A DNA stretch of 64,000 bases. Source: Chryseolinea soli (GTDB lineage Bacteria > Bacteroidota > Bacteroidia > Cytophagales > Cyclobacteriaceae). This document shows positions 17,938-25,021 of this stretch, one piece after another. The notes beneath the pieces were generated by a model. The model ran no database searches. It was not told the DNA's origin and saw only the letters and a list, made by a program, of their open reading frames with translations. The DNA lies in the NCBI RefSeq assembly GCF_003589925.1, contig NZ_CP032382.1, forward strand, positions 4,278,001 through 4,342,000, read 5' to 3'. Every line of letters starts with the position of its first letter. The first letter of the stretch is position 1. The translations under genes were made by a program, and so were the position numbers.

Positions 17938-18108
17938 TCAATGTTTGTGATGCTTTCGCGCGGCTTGGGCATTGACCAGCACAATATAAAACATCGAGAA
18001 TATGACGTAAAGAAGACAATACCAGGTATTTCCCGTACGGGCCAGTTGAAAGACCGTAAAGAAGGCTCCCGTCACGATCAAGATCACAGCGACAACTCGG
18101 AATCTCAT
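17938..18108 (-). CDS. Small two-helix membrane protein (56 aa)
   Basis: Read directly from the minus strand: ATG at 18106-18108, stop at 17938-17940. The product starts MRFRVVAVILIV and has two hydrophobic segments (residues ~4-21 and ~29-46) separated by a short loop with QLARTGNTW, followed by a His/Lys/Arg tail (ARKHHKH). Positive residues at both ends suggest that both termini are cytoplasmic. It is divergent from nothing and stands alone between moaA and the cyclase gene, on their strand. No family is recognised, but the amphipathic layout and codon use look like a real gene. Confidence 0.6.
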   Translation of the reverse strand: MRFRVVAVILIVTGAFFTVFQLARTGNTWYCLLYVIFSMFYIVLVNAQAARKHHKH

Positions 18109-18229
18109 AAGCGTTGCATTAGGTTGACAAAACCGTTAACACGCCTCTACAGAAAACCAGCAGCACAGCACACTCTGCATTCCCTTCCCTATGAATGGAG
18201 ATCCACAGACAAGTCAACCGTTTACGCCC

Positions 18230-19117
18230 TCATCGTATCCGGGCCATGGCACGAACCGGGAAAGTGCCCACGCCCTTGAATTTGGGTGGGATGGCACTGA
18301 ATGTGAACCCGTCGGCCGGCAGTGTATACAAGTTACACAAATGTTCGACAATAAGTATCTCCGCGCCCAGCAATGTGGTGTGCACCGGCCGCTCCTTATC
18401 CCGGGTATCATCGATGTTGTGGGAGTCGATGCCTACCAGTTTCACGGCGCAGTCGCGCAGGAATTCGGCGGCCTCGCGGGTCACATAAGGGTGCCCGTCA
18501 TAATACGTTTCCGTGTTCCAATGCGCATCCCAACCCGTATGCAACAGCACGGCGCGATTCCGTATTTCATAGTTCTTCACATGTTCGACGGTGATGGCCA
18601 GCGACTCGGTATAGGGCACGCGGATCACGACGCCTTCAAGATCTGCAAAACGCTCCAACCCAAACTCGGAAACATCTTTGCCACCTTCAAACCGGTGAAA
18701 GGGACAATCGATATACGTGCCGGTGTTCGTTACCATTTCTATTTTGCCGATCTGAAACGTTGTGCCCGGCGCATAGAATTGCTTCGAGTCCTCACGACTC
18801 AGATAGTCGCAGATCACCGGCGCGGGCAAACCCTTGTAGGTGACCAACCCGGAGGTGATGGTATGACTGAGATCGACGAGTACCGACGACCCACTTTGTT
18901 CTTTGATAGGCTTTCGCTTGTGCGGCTCAGTAAGAATTTCTTTGTTCAGAATCTTAGCTTCCCCCACCATGAGCAGGCGGAGGTCGGCAATAATGTAGTC
19001 TGCCAAAGCTTTGTCGGAGATGGTATCACCCTCGATGTCGAGGCGAAAATCTTCACCTTTGATGTTGCCGCCGTTGGTGAAGTAGATCTCAAAATCAAAT
19101 TTTACACGTCTATCCAT
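18230..19117 (-). CDS. Cyclase-family (kynurenine formamidase-like) protein with extra N-terminal domain and altered metal motif
   Basis: Residues ~78-290 match the metal-dependent cyclase/KynB fold: LVDLSHTITSG, then the metal motif region, then VLLHTGWDAHW and VGIDSHNID. The family signature HxGTHxDxPxH appears as N131-T-G-T-Y135-I-D137-C-P-F-H141, so two expected histidines are replaced. Residues 1-60 (KFDFEIYFTNGG...ADLRLLMVGEAKIL) form a separate small alpha/beta domain that I remember as a stand-alone Bacteroidota hypothetical protein. It may hydrolyse an amide or lactone with altered metal binding, or may have lost activity. Confidence 0.75.
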   Translation of the reverse strand: MDRRVKFDFEIYFTNGGNIKGEDFRLDIEGDTISDKALADYIIADLRLLMVGEAKILNKEILTEPHKRKPIKEQSGSSVLVDLSHTITSGLVTYKGLPAPVICDYLSREDSKQFYAPGTTFQIGKIEMVTNTGTYIDCPFHRFEGGKDVSEFGLERFADLEGVVIRVPYTESLAITVEHVKNYEIRNRAVLLHTGWDAHWNTETYYDGHPYVTREAAEFLRDCAVKLVGIDSHNIDDTRDKERPVHTTLLGAEILIVEHLCNLYTLPADGFTFSAIPPKFKGVGTFPVRAMARIR

Positions 19118-19208
19118 GCCCCCAGAACGAACAGGATCGCTTCAGGGTTGTTACAGTAAGGACGGAATTTGAAAAGAAAAATGTGACACTCTCTTTGTTT
19201 GGAGCGCC

Positions 19209-19264
19209 GTTGTTGGAGTTCTGCCGTTGTTGGAGTGCCGTTGTTAGAGTTCTTCTCCAACAAC
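19209..19264. repeat. GTTGTTGG hairpin element, composite copy
   Basis: Three left arms GTTGTTGGAG (19209-19218, 19226-19235) and GTTGTTAGAG (19240-19249) are followed by one right arm CTCCAACAAC (19255-19264). Any left arm can pair with the right arm. It belongs to the same family as 24729-24753, 24860-24882 and 29753-29802. Confidence 0.7.
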
Positions 19265-19331
19265 ACCACCTTCGTCACCCATTCCCAATACCCGCCAACG
19301 ATACGTATCTTTACATTATAAACGAAACCCC

Positions 19332-19550
19332 ATGAGCCAGGCATTTGTCAGAGAAGGCGACGAACAATCGCTATCGGAGATCGCCCCGACCATAAACGCC
19401 CTCATCCGTTTCCTCACCCTCGAGAACGGCGGCATCCGCGTCTACGAAAAACGCACCGACACCGACTCCGCCGGCAACACTCTCCACACGATGAGCAACG
19501 GGCTCACCTACGGCAAAGACCAGAACGGCCGCTGGGAAATAAAACAGTAG
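19332..19550 (+). CDS. Small hypothetical protein (72 aa)
   Basis: ATG at 19332 (MSQAFVREGDEQSL). The protein is short, acidic at the start and soluble, with SEIAPTINALIRFLTLENGG followed by RVYEKRT and a C-terminal NGLTYGKDQNGRWEIKQ that looks like a beta-hairpin. It has no signal peptide. It starts 215 bp from the divergent cyclase gene and is followed by repeat units. The composition is plausible for a conserved Bacteroidota small protein, but I do not recognise a family. Confidence 0.6.
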   Translation: MSQAFVREGDEQSLSEIAPTINALIRFLTLENGGIRVYEKRTDTDSAGNTLHTMSNGLTYGKDQNGRWEIKQ

Positions 19551-19569
19551 CCACCCCTCGTCCGCCACA

Positions 19570-19640
19570 ACATAGTCTCTCCTTCCTCAAGAACTATGCG
19601 CTCCTTACCCACACATCACTACTCATCCCCACGCTTTCCG
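19570..19640. repeat. CATAGTC repeat unit, copy 1 (hairpin plus ACTCATCCCC tail)
   Basis: A ~70-bp unit beginning CATAGTCTCT and containing ACTATGCG, TTACCCACACA and ACTACTCATCCCCACGC. It is repeated almost directly at 19648-19716. The hairpin stem is weaker here (CATAGT/ACTATG). Confidence 0.7.
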
Positions 19641-19647
19641 TCCGCAG

Positions 19648-19716
19648 CATACTCTCCTGCCTCAGGGACTATGCGTTCCCTTACCCCACACACCACTACT
19701 CATCCCCACGCTTCCC
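19648..19716. repeat. CATAGTC repeat unit, copy 2 (runs into the end of the Asp-rich gene)
   Basis: Same order of words as copy 1: CAT-CTCTCCTGCCTCAGGGACTATGCG, then TTACCCCACACA, then ACTACTCATCCCCACGC. The last ~20 bp encode the final residues (KRGDE) and stop of the minus-strand gene ending at 19696, so the repeat carries a gene tail. Confidence 0.75.
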
Positions 19717-20601
19717 TTTCGACTTATTCTTCTCCTTTTTCACCGGCTTATCTTTCTCTTTCTTCTCAGCTTTGTCTTTTTGCTTGTCTTTCTCTTTGAC
19801 CTTGAACTCATCCTTAACCTTGTCCTTGTTCTTGTCCTTATCTTTGTTCTTGTCTTTATCCTTGATCTTATCTTTATCCACATCCGTCGCCAAGTTCAAC
19901 TCTTCCTGAAGGATGCCTTCATGATCATCGTTAAGGTCCTCGTCATCATCATCCCAATTAAAGCGATCATTATCCCGGTCAATGTCTAAGTCGACATCAG
20001 CATCGACTTCGGTATCCACATCAACATCATTGTCAACGTCAACGTCAAAATCATTGTCAACGTCAACATCACTGTCAACATCAACGTCAAAGTCATTGTC
20101 AACGTCAACATCAAAATCATTGTCAACGTCCACATCTGTATCTATATCAACATCCACATCAGCCACTTGAATCTCGATCGGCTCGATATCGATATCTATT
20201 TCCTCAACATCAACTTCTATGGGTTCAATATCAACGTCAATATCCTCGATCTCAACTTCTACAGGCTCAACATCAACATCCTCGACATCAACTTCCACAG
20301 GCTCAACATCGATGTCCATGGCCAGTTCAACATCCGATTCCACCTCGGCTTCGATCTCCCATTCATTCGACCGGGTAGATACCTTCCTTAGTCCCTTTGC
20401 GCGGTCTGGTTCATCCTCCGGCTCGTCTGTTTGAGTCTGTACTTTTGAGGGCTTCTCCTGCTTGGCCGGCGTAACCACCGTGGGTGCGGGAACGGGCACA
20501 GGCACAGGCACAGGTGTCGGCCTGACGCCCTGTGAGAAAACCGGCGTGACGATGATGAAAACCATCAGGGAAGGGGCAAGAAGGCGGCTAAAAGGGTTCA
20601 T
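19696..20601 (-). CDS. Secreted Asp/Val-repeat polyampholyte protein (301 aa)
   Basis: A signal peptide at residues 1-24 ends ...VFSQG. Next come a Pro/Val stretch (PTPVPVPVP), a linker, and then ~150 residues of short acidic repeats of the types VEPVEVDVEDVD (~95-145) and DVDVDNDF (~146-215). After a DDDDEDLNDD patch, residues ~238-301 switch to Asp-Lys dipeptides (DKDKNKDK) and then Lys-rich sequence. Charge therefore goes from strongly negative to positive along the chain. Such alternating Val-Asp repeats can bind calcium or form extended beta-type chains; that is inference. No known domain. The DNA itself is a TCAACGTCAA-type repeat and prone to slippage. Confidence 0.8.
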   Translation of the reverse strand: MNPFSRLLAPSLMVFIIVTPVFSQGVRPTPVPVPVPVPAPTVVTPAKQEKPSKVQTQTDEPEDEPDRAKGLRKVSTRSNEWEIEAEVESDVELAMDIDVEPVEVDVEDVDVEPVEVEIEDIDVDIEPIEVDVEEIDIDIEPIEIQVADVDVDIDTDVDVDNDFDVDVDNDFDVDVDSDVDVDNDFDVDVDNDVDVDTEVDADVDLDIDRDNDRFNWDDDDEDLNDDHEGILQEELNLATDVDKDKIKDKDKNKDKDKNKDKVKDEFKVKEKDKQKDKAEKKEKDKPVKKEKNKSKGKRGDE

Positions 20602-20736
20602 AGTATTAGAATGTTAAGTGACATACAAAACAATACTCTGCCTTTTCAAAAAGGTTACAAACGAGCAGACACAGCCCATGCACCTGCCCGCAGCGCCGAC
20701 CGTTTCGGGGGAGTGGTCGTTCCCACTATCGTAGGA

Positions 20737-20764
20737 GCATAGTCTCCTGCCTCAGGGACTATGC
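20737..20764. repeat. CATAGTC hairpin, copy 3
   Basis: GCATAGTC...GACTATGC with an inner CCTG/CAGG pair gives a 12-bp stem with a single bulge and a 3-nt loop. It lies 11 bp after the stop of the minus-strand STAS-like gene and may act as its terminator. It belongs to the same family as 19570-19640 and 19648-19716. Confidence 0.7.
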
Positions 20765-20774
20765 GATCTCCCCT

Positions 20775-21164
20775 CTACTCATCCAACCACTTCTCGGCCA
20801 TTTCAGCACTCCTGAAATTCTTCTTCGGGAACTGTGTGGTCTTCGCTACAGCATCAAGTTGCATCTCCGCCACATCATCCTTCACCAACTCCGCCACTTT
20901 TCTAACCCCACCTTTCAGCAACAGGGTCTGAGCCTGCTCATGAAGCTTGCGCACTTCCTGCGGATGGGTTTTCATCTCCCGTGCATCGGTCAACAAGGTG
21001 AAACCACTTTTTAATTTTGAAATGGCCTTGGTCCAGTCCGGTATATAATCGGGCACCACCTCCGGACTTCTCCAGAAACCAAAGATGGTCAAATAGGCCC
21101 GGTTCTTTTCCGTGGACACGGCGATCTTGTACTGCTTGCTTTCGCGTATGGTAGTGAGGGACAT
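20775..21164 (-). CDS. SpoIIAA/STAS-like domain protein (129 aa)
   Basis: A soluble alpha/beta protein of 129 aa. YKIAVSTEKNRAYLTIFGFW gives two N-terminal strands. GFTLLTDAREMKTHPQEV, KVAELVKDD and a C-terminal FRSAEMAEKWLDE follow. This pattern is what I know from small STAS-like (SpoIIAA-like) proteins, often annotated only by fold. No phosphorylatable Ser can be named with certainty. The gene is followed by the CATAGTC hairpin and preceded by ~140 bp facing the DUF4349 gene. Role unknown; possibly a partner-switch or lipid-binding protein. Confidence 0.6.
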   Translation of the reverse strand: MSLTTIRESKQYKIAVSTEKNRAYLTIFGFWRSPEVVPDYIPDWTKAISKLKSGFTLLTDAREMKTHPQEVRKLHEQAQTLLLKGGVRKVAELVKDDVAEMQLDAVAKTTQFPKKNFRSAEMAEKWLDE

Positions 21165-21306
21165 ACAGAGGGTATTTGAAGTAACACAAAGCTATTTGAA
21201 ACCGCACAAATTCCCAAGCAACGCTTCCCTCCGAAATTCTTTTTCTATTTGTTGTGACTTGCGCCATGGAAAAGAATTATGAGGGTGTTATCTAAACGTT
21301 AAAGCC

Positions 21307-22125
21307 ATGAAAGCAATTTGTTTTTCTCTGGCCGTCATAACTATGATGGCGTGTCATTCCCGCAAGGACGAAGTACTCAAAGTAGCCAAATTTGCCGTAG
21401 CCGATGAAACCTTCAACGACATGGCTGCGCCAACTCCTCAAAAAATGATGATGTCATCCTCCGTGGATACTGATCGTAAACTTATCCGCGAAGCCCGCCT
21501 GCAGATGGACGTCACCTCACTAAAAAATATCAGCGATTCCGTGAACGTGCTGCTCCGCCAATACCACGCCTATGCCTCCAATGAAGCGCAGGACAATCAA
21601 CGGTATGATCTCCGAAAGTCCATGACCATCCGCGTAGGCGAACAACAATTCGAGCCCATGATGAAACGGCTGGAAGCCCTGGCCACGCGCATCGTCGAAC
21701 GGTCGGTCACCACGCAGGATGTCACCCTGGAATACACCGATCTCCAGGCACGCCTTCGCTCCAAAAAAGAATTGGAGGTTCGCTATCACGAGATCCTCCG
21801 ACAAGCCAAGACCGTAAAAGACATGCTCGCCATCGAAGAGCAATTGGGCGCAACCCGCGAAGAGATCGAATCCATGGAGGCACGCTTCAAGCGCATGACC
21901 AACCTCACCACTTATTGCACGCTGGACGTTGTCTTCGTGCAGCGACTGGAAGCCCCGCCGACAGGCTTCGCCCAAGAGTTCGGCGTAGCCTTGACAAACG
22001 GCTGGCGCAGCATCATGAACGCCGTGCTGGCGTGTGTGAGCGTTTGGCCGTGGGCGTTCGTAGGCTTTGCCCTCATCGGATTTGTGATCCGTTTCCGCAA
22101 ACGGCGGATGGCCCAGGTTGGGTGA
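21307..22125 (+). CDS. DUF4349 domain lipoprotein
   Basis: A lipoprotein signal peptide with lipobox MMAC places Cys16 as the acylated residue. The body (~55-225) has RKLIREARLQMDV, TIRVGEQQFEPMM, and a coiled-coil region ELEVRYHEILRQAKTVKDMLAIE, all typical of DUF4349. A C-terminal transmembrane helix at ~238-262 is followed by RFRKRR on the cytoplasmic side. 272 aa is usual. Having both a lipid anchor and a C-terminal helix suggests that the coiled coil lies in the periplasm. Function of the family is unknown. It is upstream of the TonB-like pair but with a ~200-bp gap. Confidence 0.88.
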   Translation: MKAICFSLAVITMMACHSRKDEVLKVAKFAVADETFNDMAAPTPQKMMMSSSVDTDRKLIREARLQMDVTSLKNISDSVNVLLRQYHAYASNEAQDNQRYDLRKSMTIRVGEQQFEPMMKRLEALATRIVERSVTTQDVTLEYTDLQARLRSKKELEVRYHEILRQAKTVKDMLAIEEQLGATREEIESMEARFKRMTNLTTYCTLDVVFVQRLEAPPTGFAQEFGVALTNGWRSIMNAVLACVSVWPWAFVGFALIGFVIRFRKRRMAQVG

Positions 22126-22330
22126 AAATAAATTCTGATAAACCCCGTGACTTTTCCGTGACGCCGAAATTATAGGGGAAACAAGCTTTCAAAGTACCAC
22201 ACACGAATTGCCCGTGACAACACACAAATGGCAAAGCCGGTTGCGAAAAATGACCCGGACTGGAACGGCTTTGCCTTTGTGTTCGTCGCGAAAACATATA
22301 CTTCATGTTCAACCTAAACCGTCTGTTTTT

Positions 22331-23113
22331 ATGAGAAACGAAAATGCAGAAGTTCCCAGCATGGATGACCTGGTATTTGAAAATCGCAACAAAGAATACG
22401 GCGCCTACGTCATCCGCAAAGCATACTACGACAATGTCCACAAGGCGCTGTTCTATGTTATGATCTTCTTCGCCGGCGTCATGCTGCTGACGATCTTTTA
22501 TCCGGGCGAGCCCCTGATCAAGGTGCCGGAAGTTGCAAAGAAAATTATTACGTTCACTATTCCCACCATAGAAGCACCCCGGCCTGCAGCTCCGAGTGCT
22601 CCCATACGGCGAGCGGCCACGAGAACAACACCCAGGGTAACAACGAGCGTTATCCCGGATGAAATAGTTCCGCCCGTAACGGACGATGGCTCGGGTGCAC
22701 CGGATGGCGCGGTCGATGGTGTAGCCCCCACGGAAGGCACGGGACCTGCGAATGCCGACCCCGTTGTAGCCACACCCGCAGTAGTAGCACCCGCCGGCCC
22801 CATAGACATTGCCGAAGTCATGCCTCAATACCAAGGTGGCTTGCAAGCTATGGCACGATATATGCAACGAAATTTACGCTACCCCGGCATTGCGCGACGG
22901 ATGGAAATTGAGGGGGCCGTTTTTGTGAGTTTCGTAGTGAATACCGACGGTCGCGTGATCGACGCCAAAGTGATCAAAGGCATCAGCAAGGAATGTGACG
23001 AAGAAGCCGTTCGCGTGGTATCCAACATGCCCGCATGGGTTGCCGGCCGCCAAGGCGGCGTACCCGTGATGGTGCGCATGGTGTTGCCGATCAGATTTCA
23101 ATTAAATAGATAA
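22331..23113 (+). CDS. TonB family protein, tandem copy A
   Basis: 260 aa from the ATG at 22331. The cytoplasmic N-terminus MDDLVFENRNKEYGAY is the hallmark of Bacteroidota TonB-like proteins. It is followed by one membrane helix (~42-59), a Pro/Thr/Ala-rich periplasmic linker, and a TonB_C domain (~170-255) with YPGIARRMEIEGAVFVSFVVN and MPAWVAGRQGG. Energy transfer to outer-membrane receptors would need ExbB/ExbD, which are not nearby. Copy B at 23303 shares coding sequence, leader and 3' hairpin, so the pair arose by tandem duplication. Confidence 0.9.
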   Translation: MRNENAEVPSMDDLVFENRNKEYGAYVIRKAYYDNVHKALFYVMIFFAGVMLLTIFYPGEPLIKVPEVAKKIITFTIPTIEAPRPAAPSAPIRRAATRTTPRVTTSVIPDEIVPPVTDDGSGAPDGAVDGVAPTEGTGPANADPVVATPAVVAPAGPIDIAEVMPQYQGGLQAMARYMQRNLRYPGIARRMEIEGAVFVSFVVNTDGRVIDAKVIKGISKECDEEAVRVVSNMPAWVAGRQGGVPVMVRMVLPIRFQLNR

Positions 23114-23128
23114 CCCCATCATACTTCT

Positions 23129-23192
23129 CCTGTGCGCCCTGCCTACTCGCATCCCCGTTGTATAGGCCATCTCCGTTGGTTCGGCGCACAGG
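23129..23192 (+). terminator. 3' hairpin of TonB copy A
   Basis: CCTGTGCGCC (23129-23138) pairs with GGCGCACAGG (23183-23192) across a 44-nt loop. It is duplicated after copy B, so it is part of the duplicated unit. The long loop argues against a simple intrinsic terminator; mRNA 3'-end structure is an alternative. Confidence 0.5.
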
Positions 23193-23302
23193 GGCAAGAT
23201 TGAGTTGACCGGGTTGGTGAAGCACACCAACCCCGGCAAACTCTACCCTTCATCTTCGTCGGGAAAACCAATACTCCCTGTTCATCCTAAATCGTCTGTC
23301 TT

Positions 23303-24073
23303 ATGAGAATCGAAAATGCAGAAATACAAAGCATGAATGACCTCGTGTTTGAAAACCGGAACAAAGCCTACGGCGCCTACGCCATCCGCCGGGCCTACGC
23401 CGACAATGTTCAAAAAGCGTTATTATTTGTACTCGCCTCTGCCATGATCGCTATGCTCTTTTTTCACGGCGAACCAATGCTTGTAGACTCGAAGATCGAC
23501 AGAGGAATTATATTGGACAATTTCACTCCTCCCAAATTAATACCACAGAAATCCACTCCATCATCGCCGGTACGTCGCGCACGCGGAAACGCGGCCCCTA
23601 CCGTATCAACGCGCCCCGAAGAAACAAAACAACAACAAACCGACGCCACCACAGGAACTCCCGATGGACCGCTCACGGGCGAGGAACCCACAGACCCTGG
23701 AACCATAGAAACAAAGACCGAGGTCATTACAACACCTCCGCCGGAAACACATTTCGACCCACTCTCTTGTGTCAAGGCAATGCCTGAATTTGACGGAGGC
23801 CCGGAGGCCTTGGCAAAATACATGCGCAAAAATTTGAAGTATCCCGCCATCGCGCGCCGCATGTCGGTTGAAGGCACCGTGTTCGTCAGCTTCGTCATTG
23901 ACACCAACGGTCATGTCATCGACGTGAAGGTTATCAAGGGCATTATGAAGGAGTTCGACGAAGAAGCGGCGCGGGTCGTGTCGAACATGCCGCCCTGGAT
24001 CGCCGGTCGCATAGACAACACACCCGTCATGGCGCGCATGGTGTTGCCCATCAGATTTCAATTGAGTCATTAA
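23303..24073 (+). CDS. TonB family protein, tandem copy B
   Basis: 256 aa with the same plan as copy A: MNDLVFENRNKAYGAY, one membrane helix (~41-58), and a linker that here is rich in Thr/Pro/Gln (EETKQQQTDATTGTPDG). The TonB_C domain has FDGGPEALAKYMRKNLKYPAIARRM-type text and MPPWIAGR. The N- and C-terminal domains are much closer to copy A than the linker and membrane helix are, which suggests divergence of what the proteins reach or contact. The leader before the ATG and the 3' hairpin are also copied. Confidence 0.9.
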   Translation: MRIENAEIQSMNDLVFENRNKAYGAYAIRRAYADNVQKALLFVLASAMIAMLFFHGEPMLVDSKIDRGIILDNFTPPKLIPQKSTPSSPVRRARGNAAPTVSTRPEETKQQQTDATTGTPDGPLTGEEPTDPGTIETKTEVITTPPPETHFDPLSCVKAMPEFDGGPEALAKYMRKNLKYPAIARRMSVEGTVFVSFVIDTNGHVIDVKVIKGIMKEFDEEAARVVSNMPPWIAGRIDNTPVMARMVLPIRFQLSH

Positions 24074-24089
24074 TCCCCATCATACTTCT

Positions 24090-24152
24090 CCTGTGCGCCC
24101 TGGCTACCGCATCCCCGTTGTATAGACCATCCCTGTGAGTTCGGCGCACAGG
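24090..24152 (+). terminator. 3' hairpin of TonB copy B
   Basis: CCTGTGCGCC (24090-24099) pairs with GGCGCACAGG (24143-24152). It is the duplicate of the structure after copy A. Confidence 0.5.
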
Positions 24153-24182
24153 GGGCCAGATTGATACCTGCTTTCTAAAGCT

Positions 24183-24512
24183 TCATCCGTTGGCAGGCGG
24201 GTATCCTTTTTCTTTCAAAAACTCTTCCAGGTAGTAGAAGAGAAGATCCCAGGCTTTCTGCTCGTCATCGTTTGCCAGGTGAAGCACATGGGCGGTCCAA
24301 ATAAGATTGGATCCCTGCCCCACTTTCTTGCCGAGCCACCGCGAGATCTCCCGGTTCCCTTGTTCGCCCGGCCCCCAACCCAAGCCCGTGATAAAGCCTT
24401 CCATATAGATCCTCAAATTGTTGAAGTTCACAGGAAAGAAATACATCCCCGGCCGCGCCTTCATATGCGGAACCACCTCCGCCAGGATCTCATACACATT
24501 CTTATTCTCCAT
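24183..24512 (-). CDS. Hypothetical soluble protein (109 aa)
   Basis: The ATG at 24510-24512 gives MENKNVYEIL. The protein is compact, with RPGMYFFPVNFNNLRIYMEGFITGLG near the middle and a C-terminal helix DLLFYYLEEFLKEKG. No signal peptide or membrane segment. The pattern RPGMY...L..Y..GF..G occurs in small hypothetical proteins of unknown role, some near toxin systems; I cannot name a family. It converges on the TonB pair. Confidence 0.6.
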   Translation of the reverse strand: MENKNVYEILAEVVPHMKARPGMYFFPVNFNNLRIYMEGFITGLGWGPGEQGNREISRWLGKKVGQGSNLIWTAHVLHLANDDEQKAWDLLFYYLEEFLKEKGYPPANG

Positions 24513-24728
24513 AATGACTAAACTTATTCATGACAATATACCTCGATGTTTTTTAAAGCCAACCCATGCGGCCCCCCTCGTACCTCGGGTCGGGCTATCC
24601 GTTCCAAGTCCGTCCACGCACAACCCACCCACTACGGGCTTTCCACTCCTATCCCTGGCCGGGCCACCGCCAAACATCTGCCCCAATCACAAATCCTCAC
24701 CCGCCGCATAACCAACACCAGCATACCC

Positions 24729-24753
24729 CGTTGTTGGTGTCTCACCAACAACG
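24729..24753. repeat. GTTGTTGG hairpin element
   Basis: Perfect 11-bp stem, CGTTGTTGGTG with CACCAACAACG, and a 3-nt loop (TCT). Member of the dispersed family described in the findings. Confidence 0.75.
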
Positions 24754-24859
24754 ATCAGCAGCAAAAAAACTTTATGAATAAGAGCCAAAGCAGAGGAAGA
24801 CAATTTTAATGTGTGCCCCGGTCAGCGCCACTTTTAAATGTAACGGCACACCGAAAGAT

Positions 24860-24882
24860 GTTGTTGGCGGAACGCCAACAAC
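24860..24882. repeat. GTTGTTGG hairpin element
   Basis: Perfect 10-bp stem, GTTGTTGGCG with CGCCAACAAC, and a 3-nt loop (GAA). Confidence 0.75.
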
Positions 24883-24932
24883 GGCGGGGGAGGTCATAGA
24901 GGGAGCGGGGTAATTACGAATGTCTTAAATGA

Positions 24933-24965
24933 AAAGAGAGGGTACCTTTTGAGGCACCTCTCTTT
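24933..24965 (-). terminator. Terminator of the PKD-like adhesin gene
   Basis: Read on the minus strand, AAAGAGAGG (24957-24965) pairs with CCTCTCTTT (24933-24941), with GGTGCC/GGTACC flanking the loop, followed by TTC and T-rich sequence. It lies 57 bp after the stop at 25022. Confidence 0.65.
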
Positions 24966-25021
24966 ATCGAAATTTCAGGGCAAATTGATGGCAACTGTAA
25001 CCGCGCCCGATCAGCCATGTC

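Larger units (their letters stand above)
24513..25021. other. 509-bp intergenic region with hairpins only
   Basis: No credible gene on either strand. It holds two GTTGTTGG palindromes (24729-24753, 24860-24882) and a terminator-like hairpin for the large minus-strand gene (24933-24965). Confidence 0.6.

Noticed and set aside
19980..20260. Short regular DNA repeats resembling a CRISPR array
   Set aside because: Units are short, in frame, and encode Val-Asp repeats; there are no unique spacers and no cas genes.
19982..20434. Plus-strand frames rich in Ser/Thr or Ile/Asn opposite the Asp-rich gene
   Set aside because: They are antisense images of a GTCAAC-type repeat; only the minus strand has a signal peptide and sensible charge pattern.
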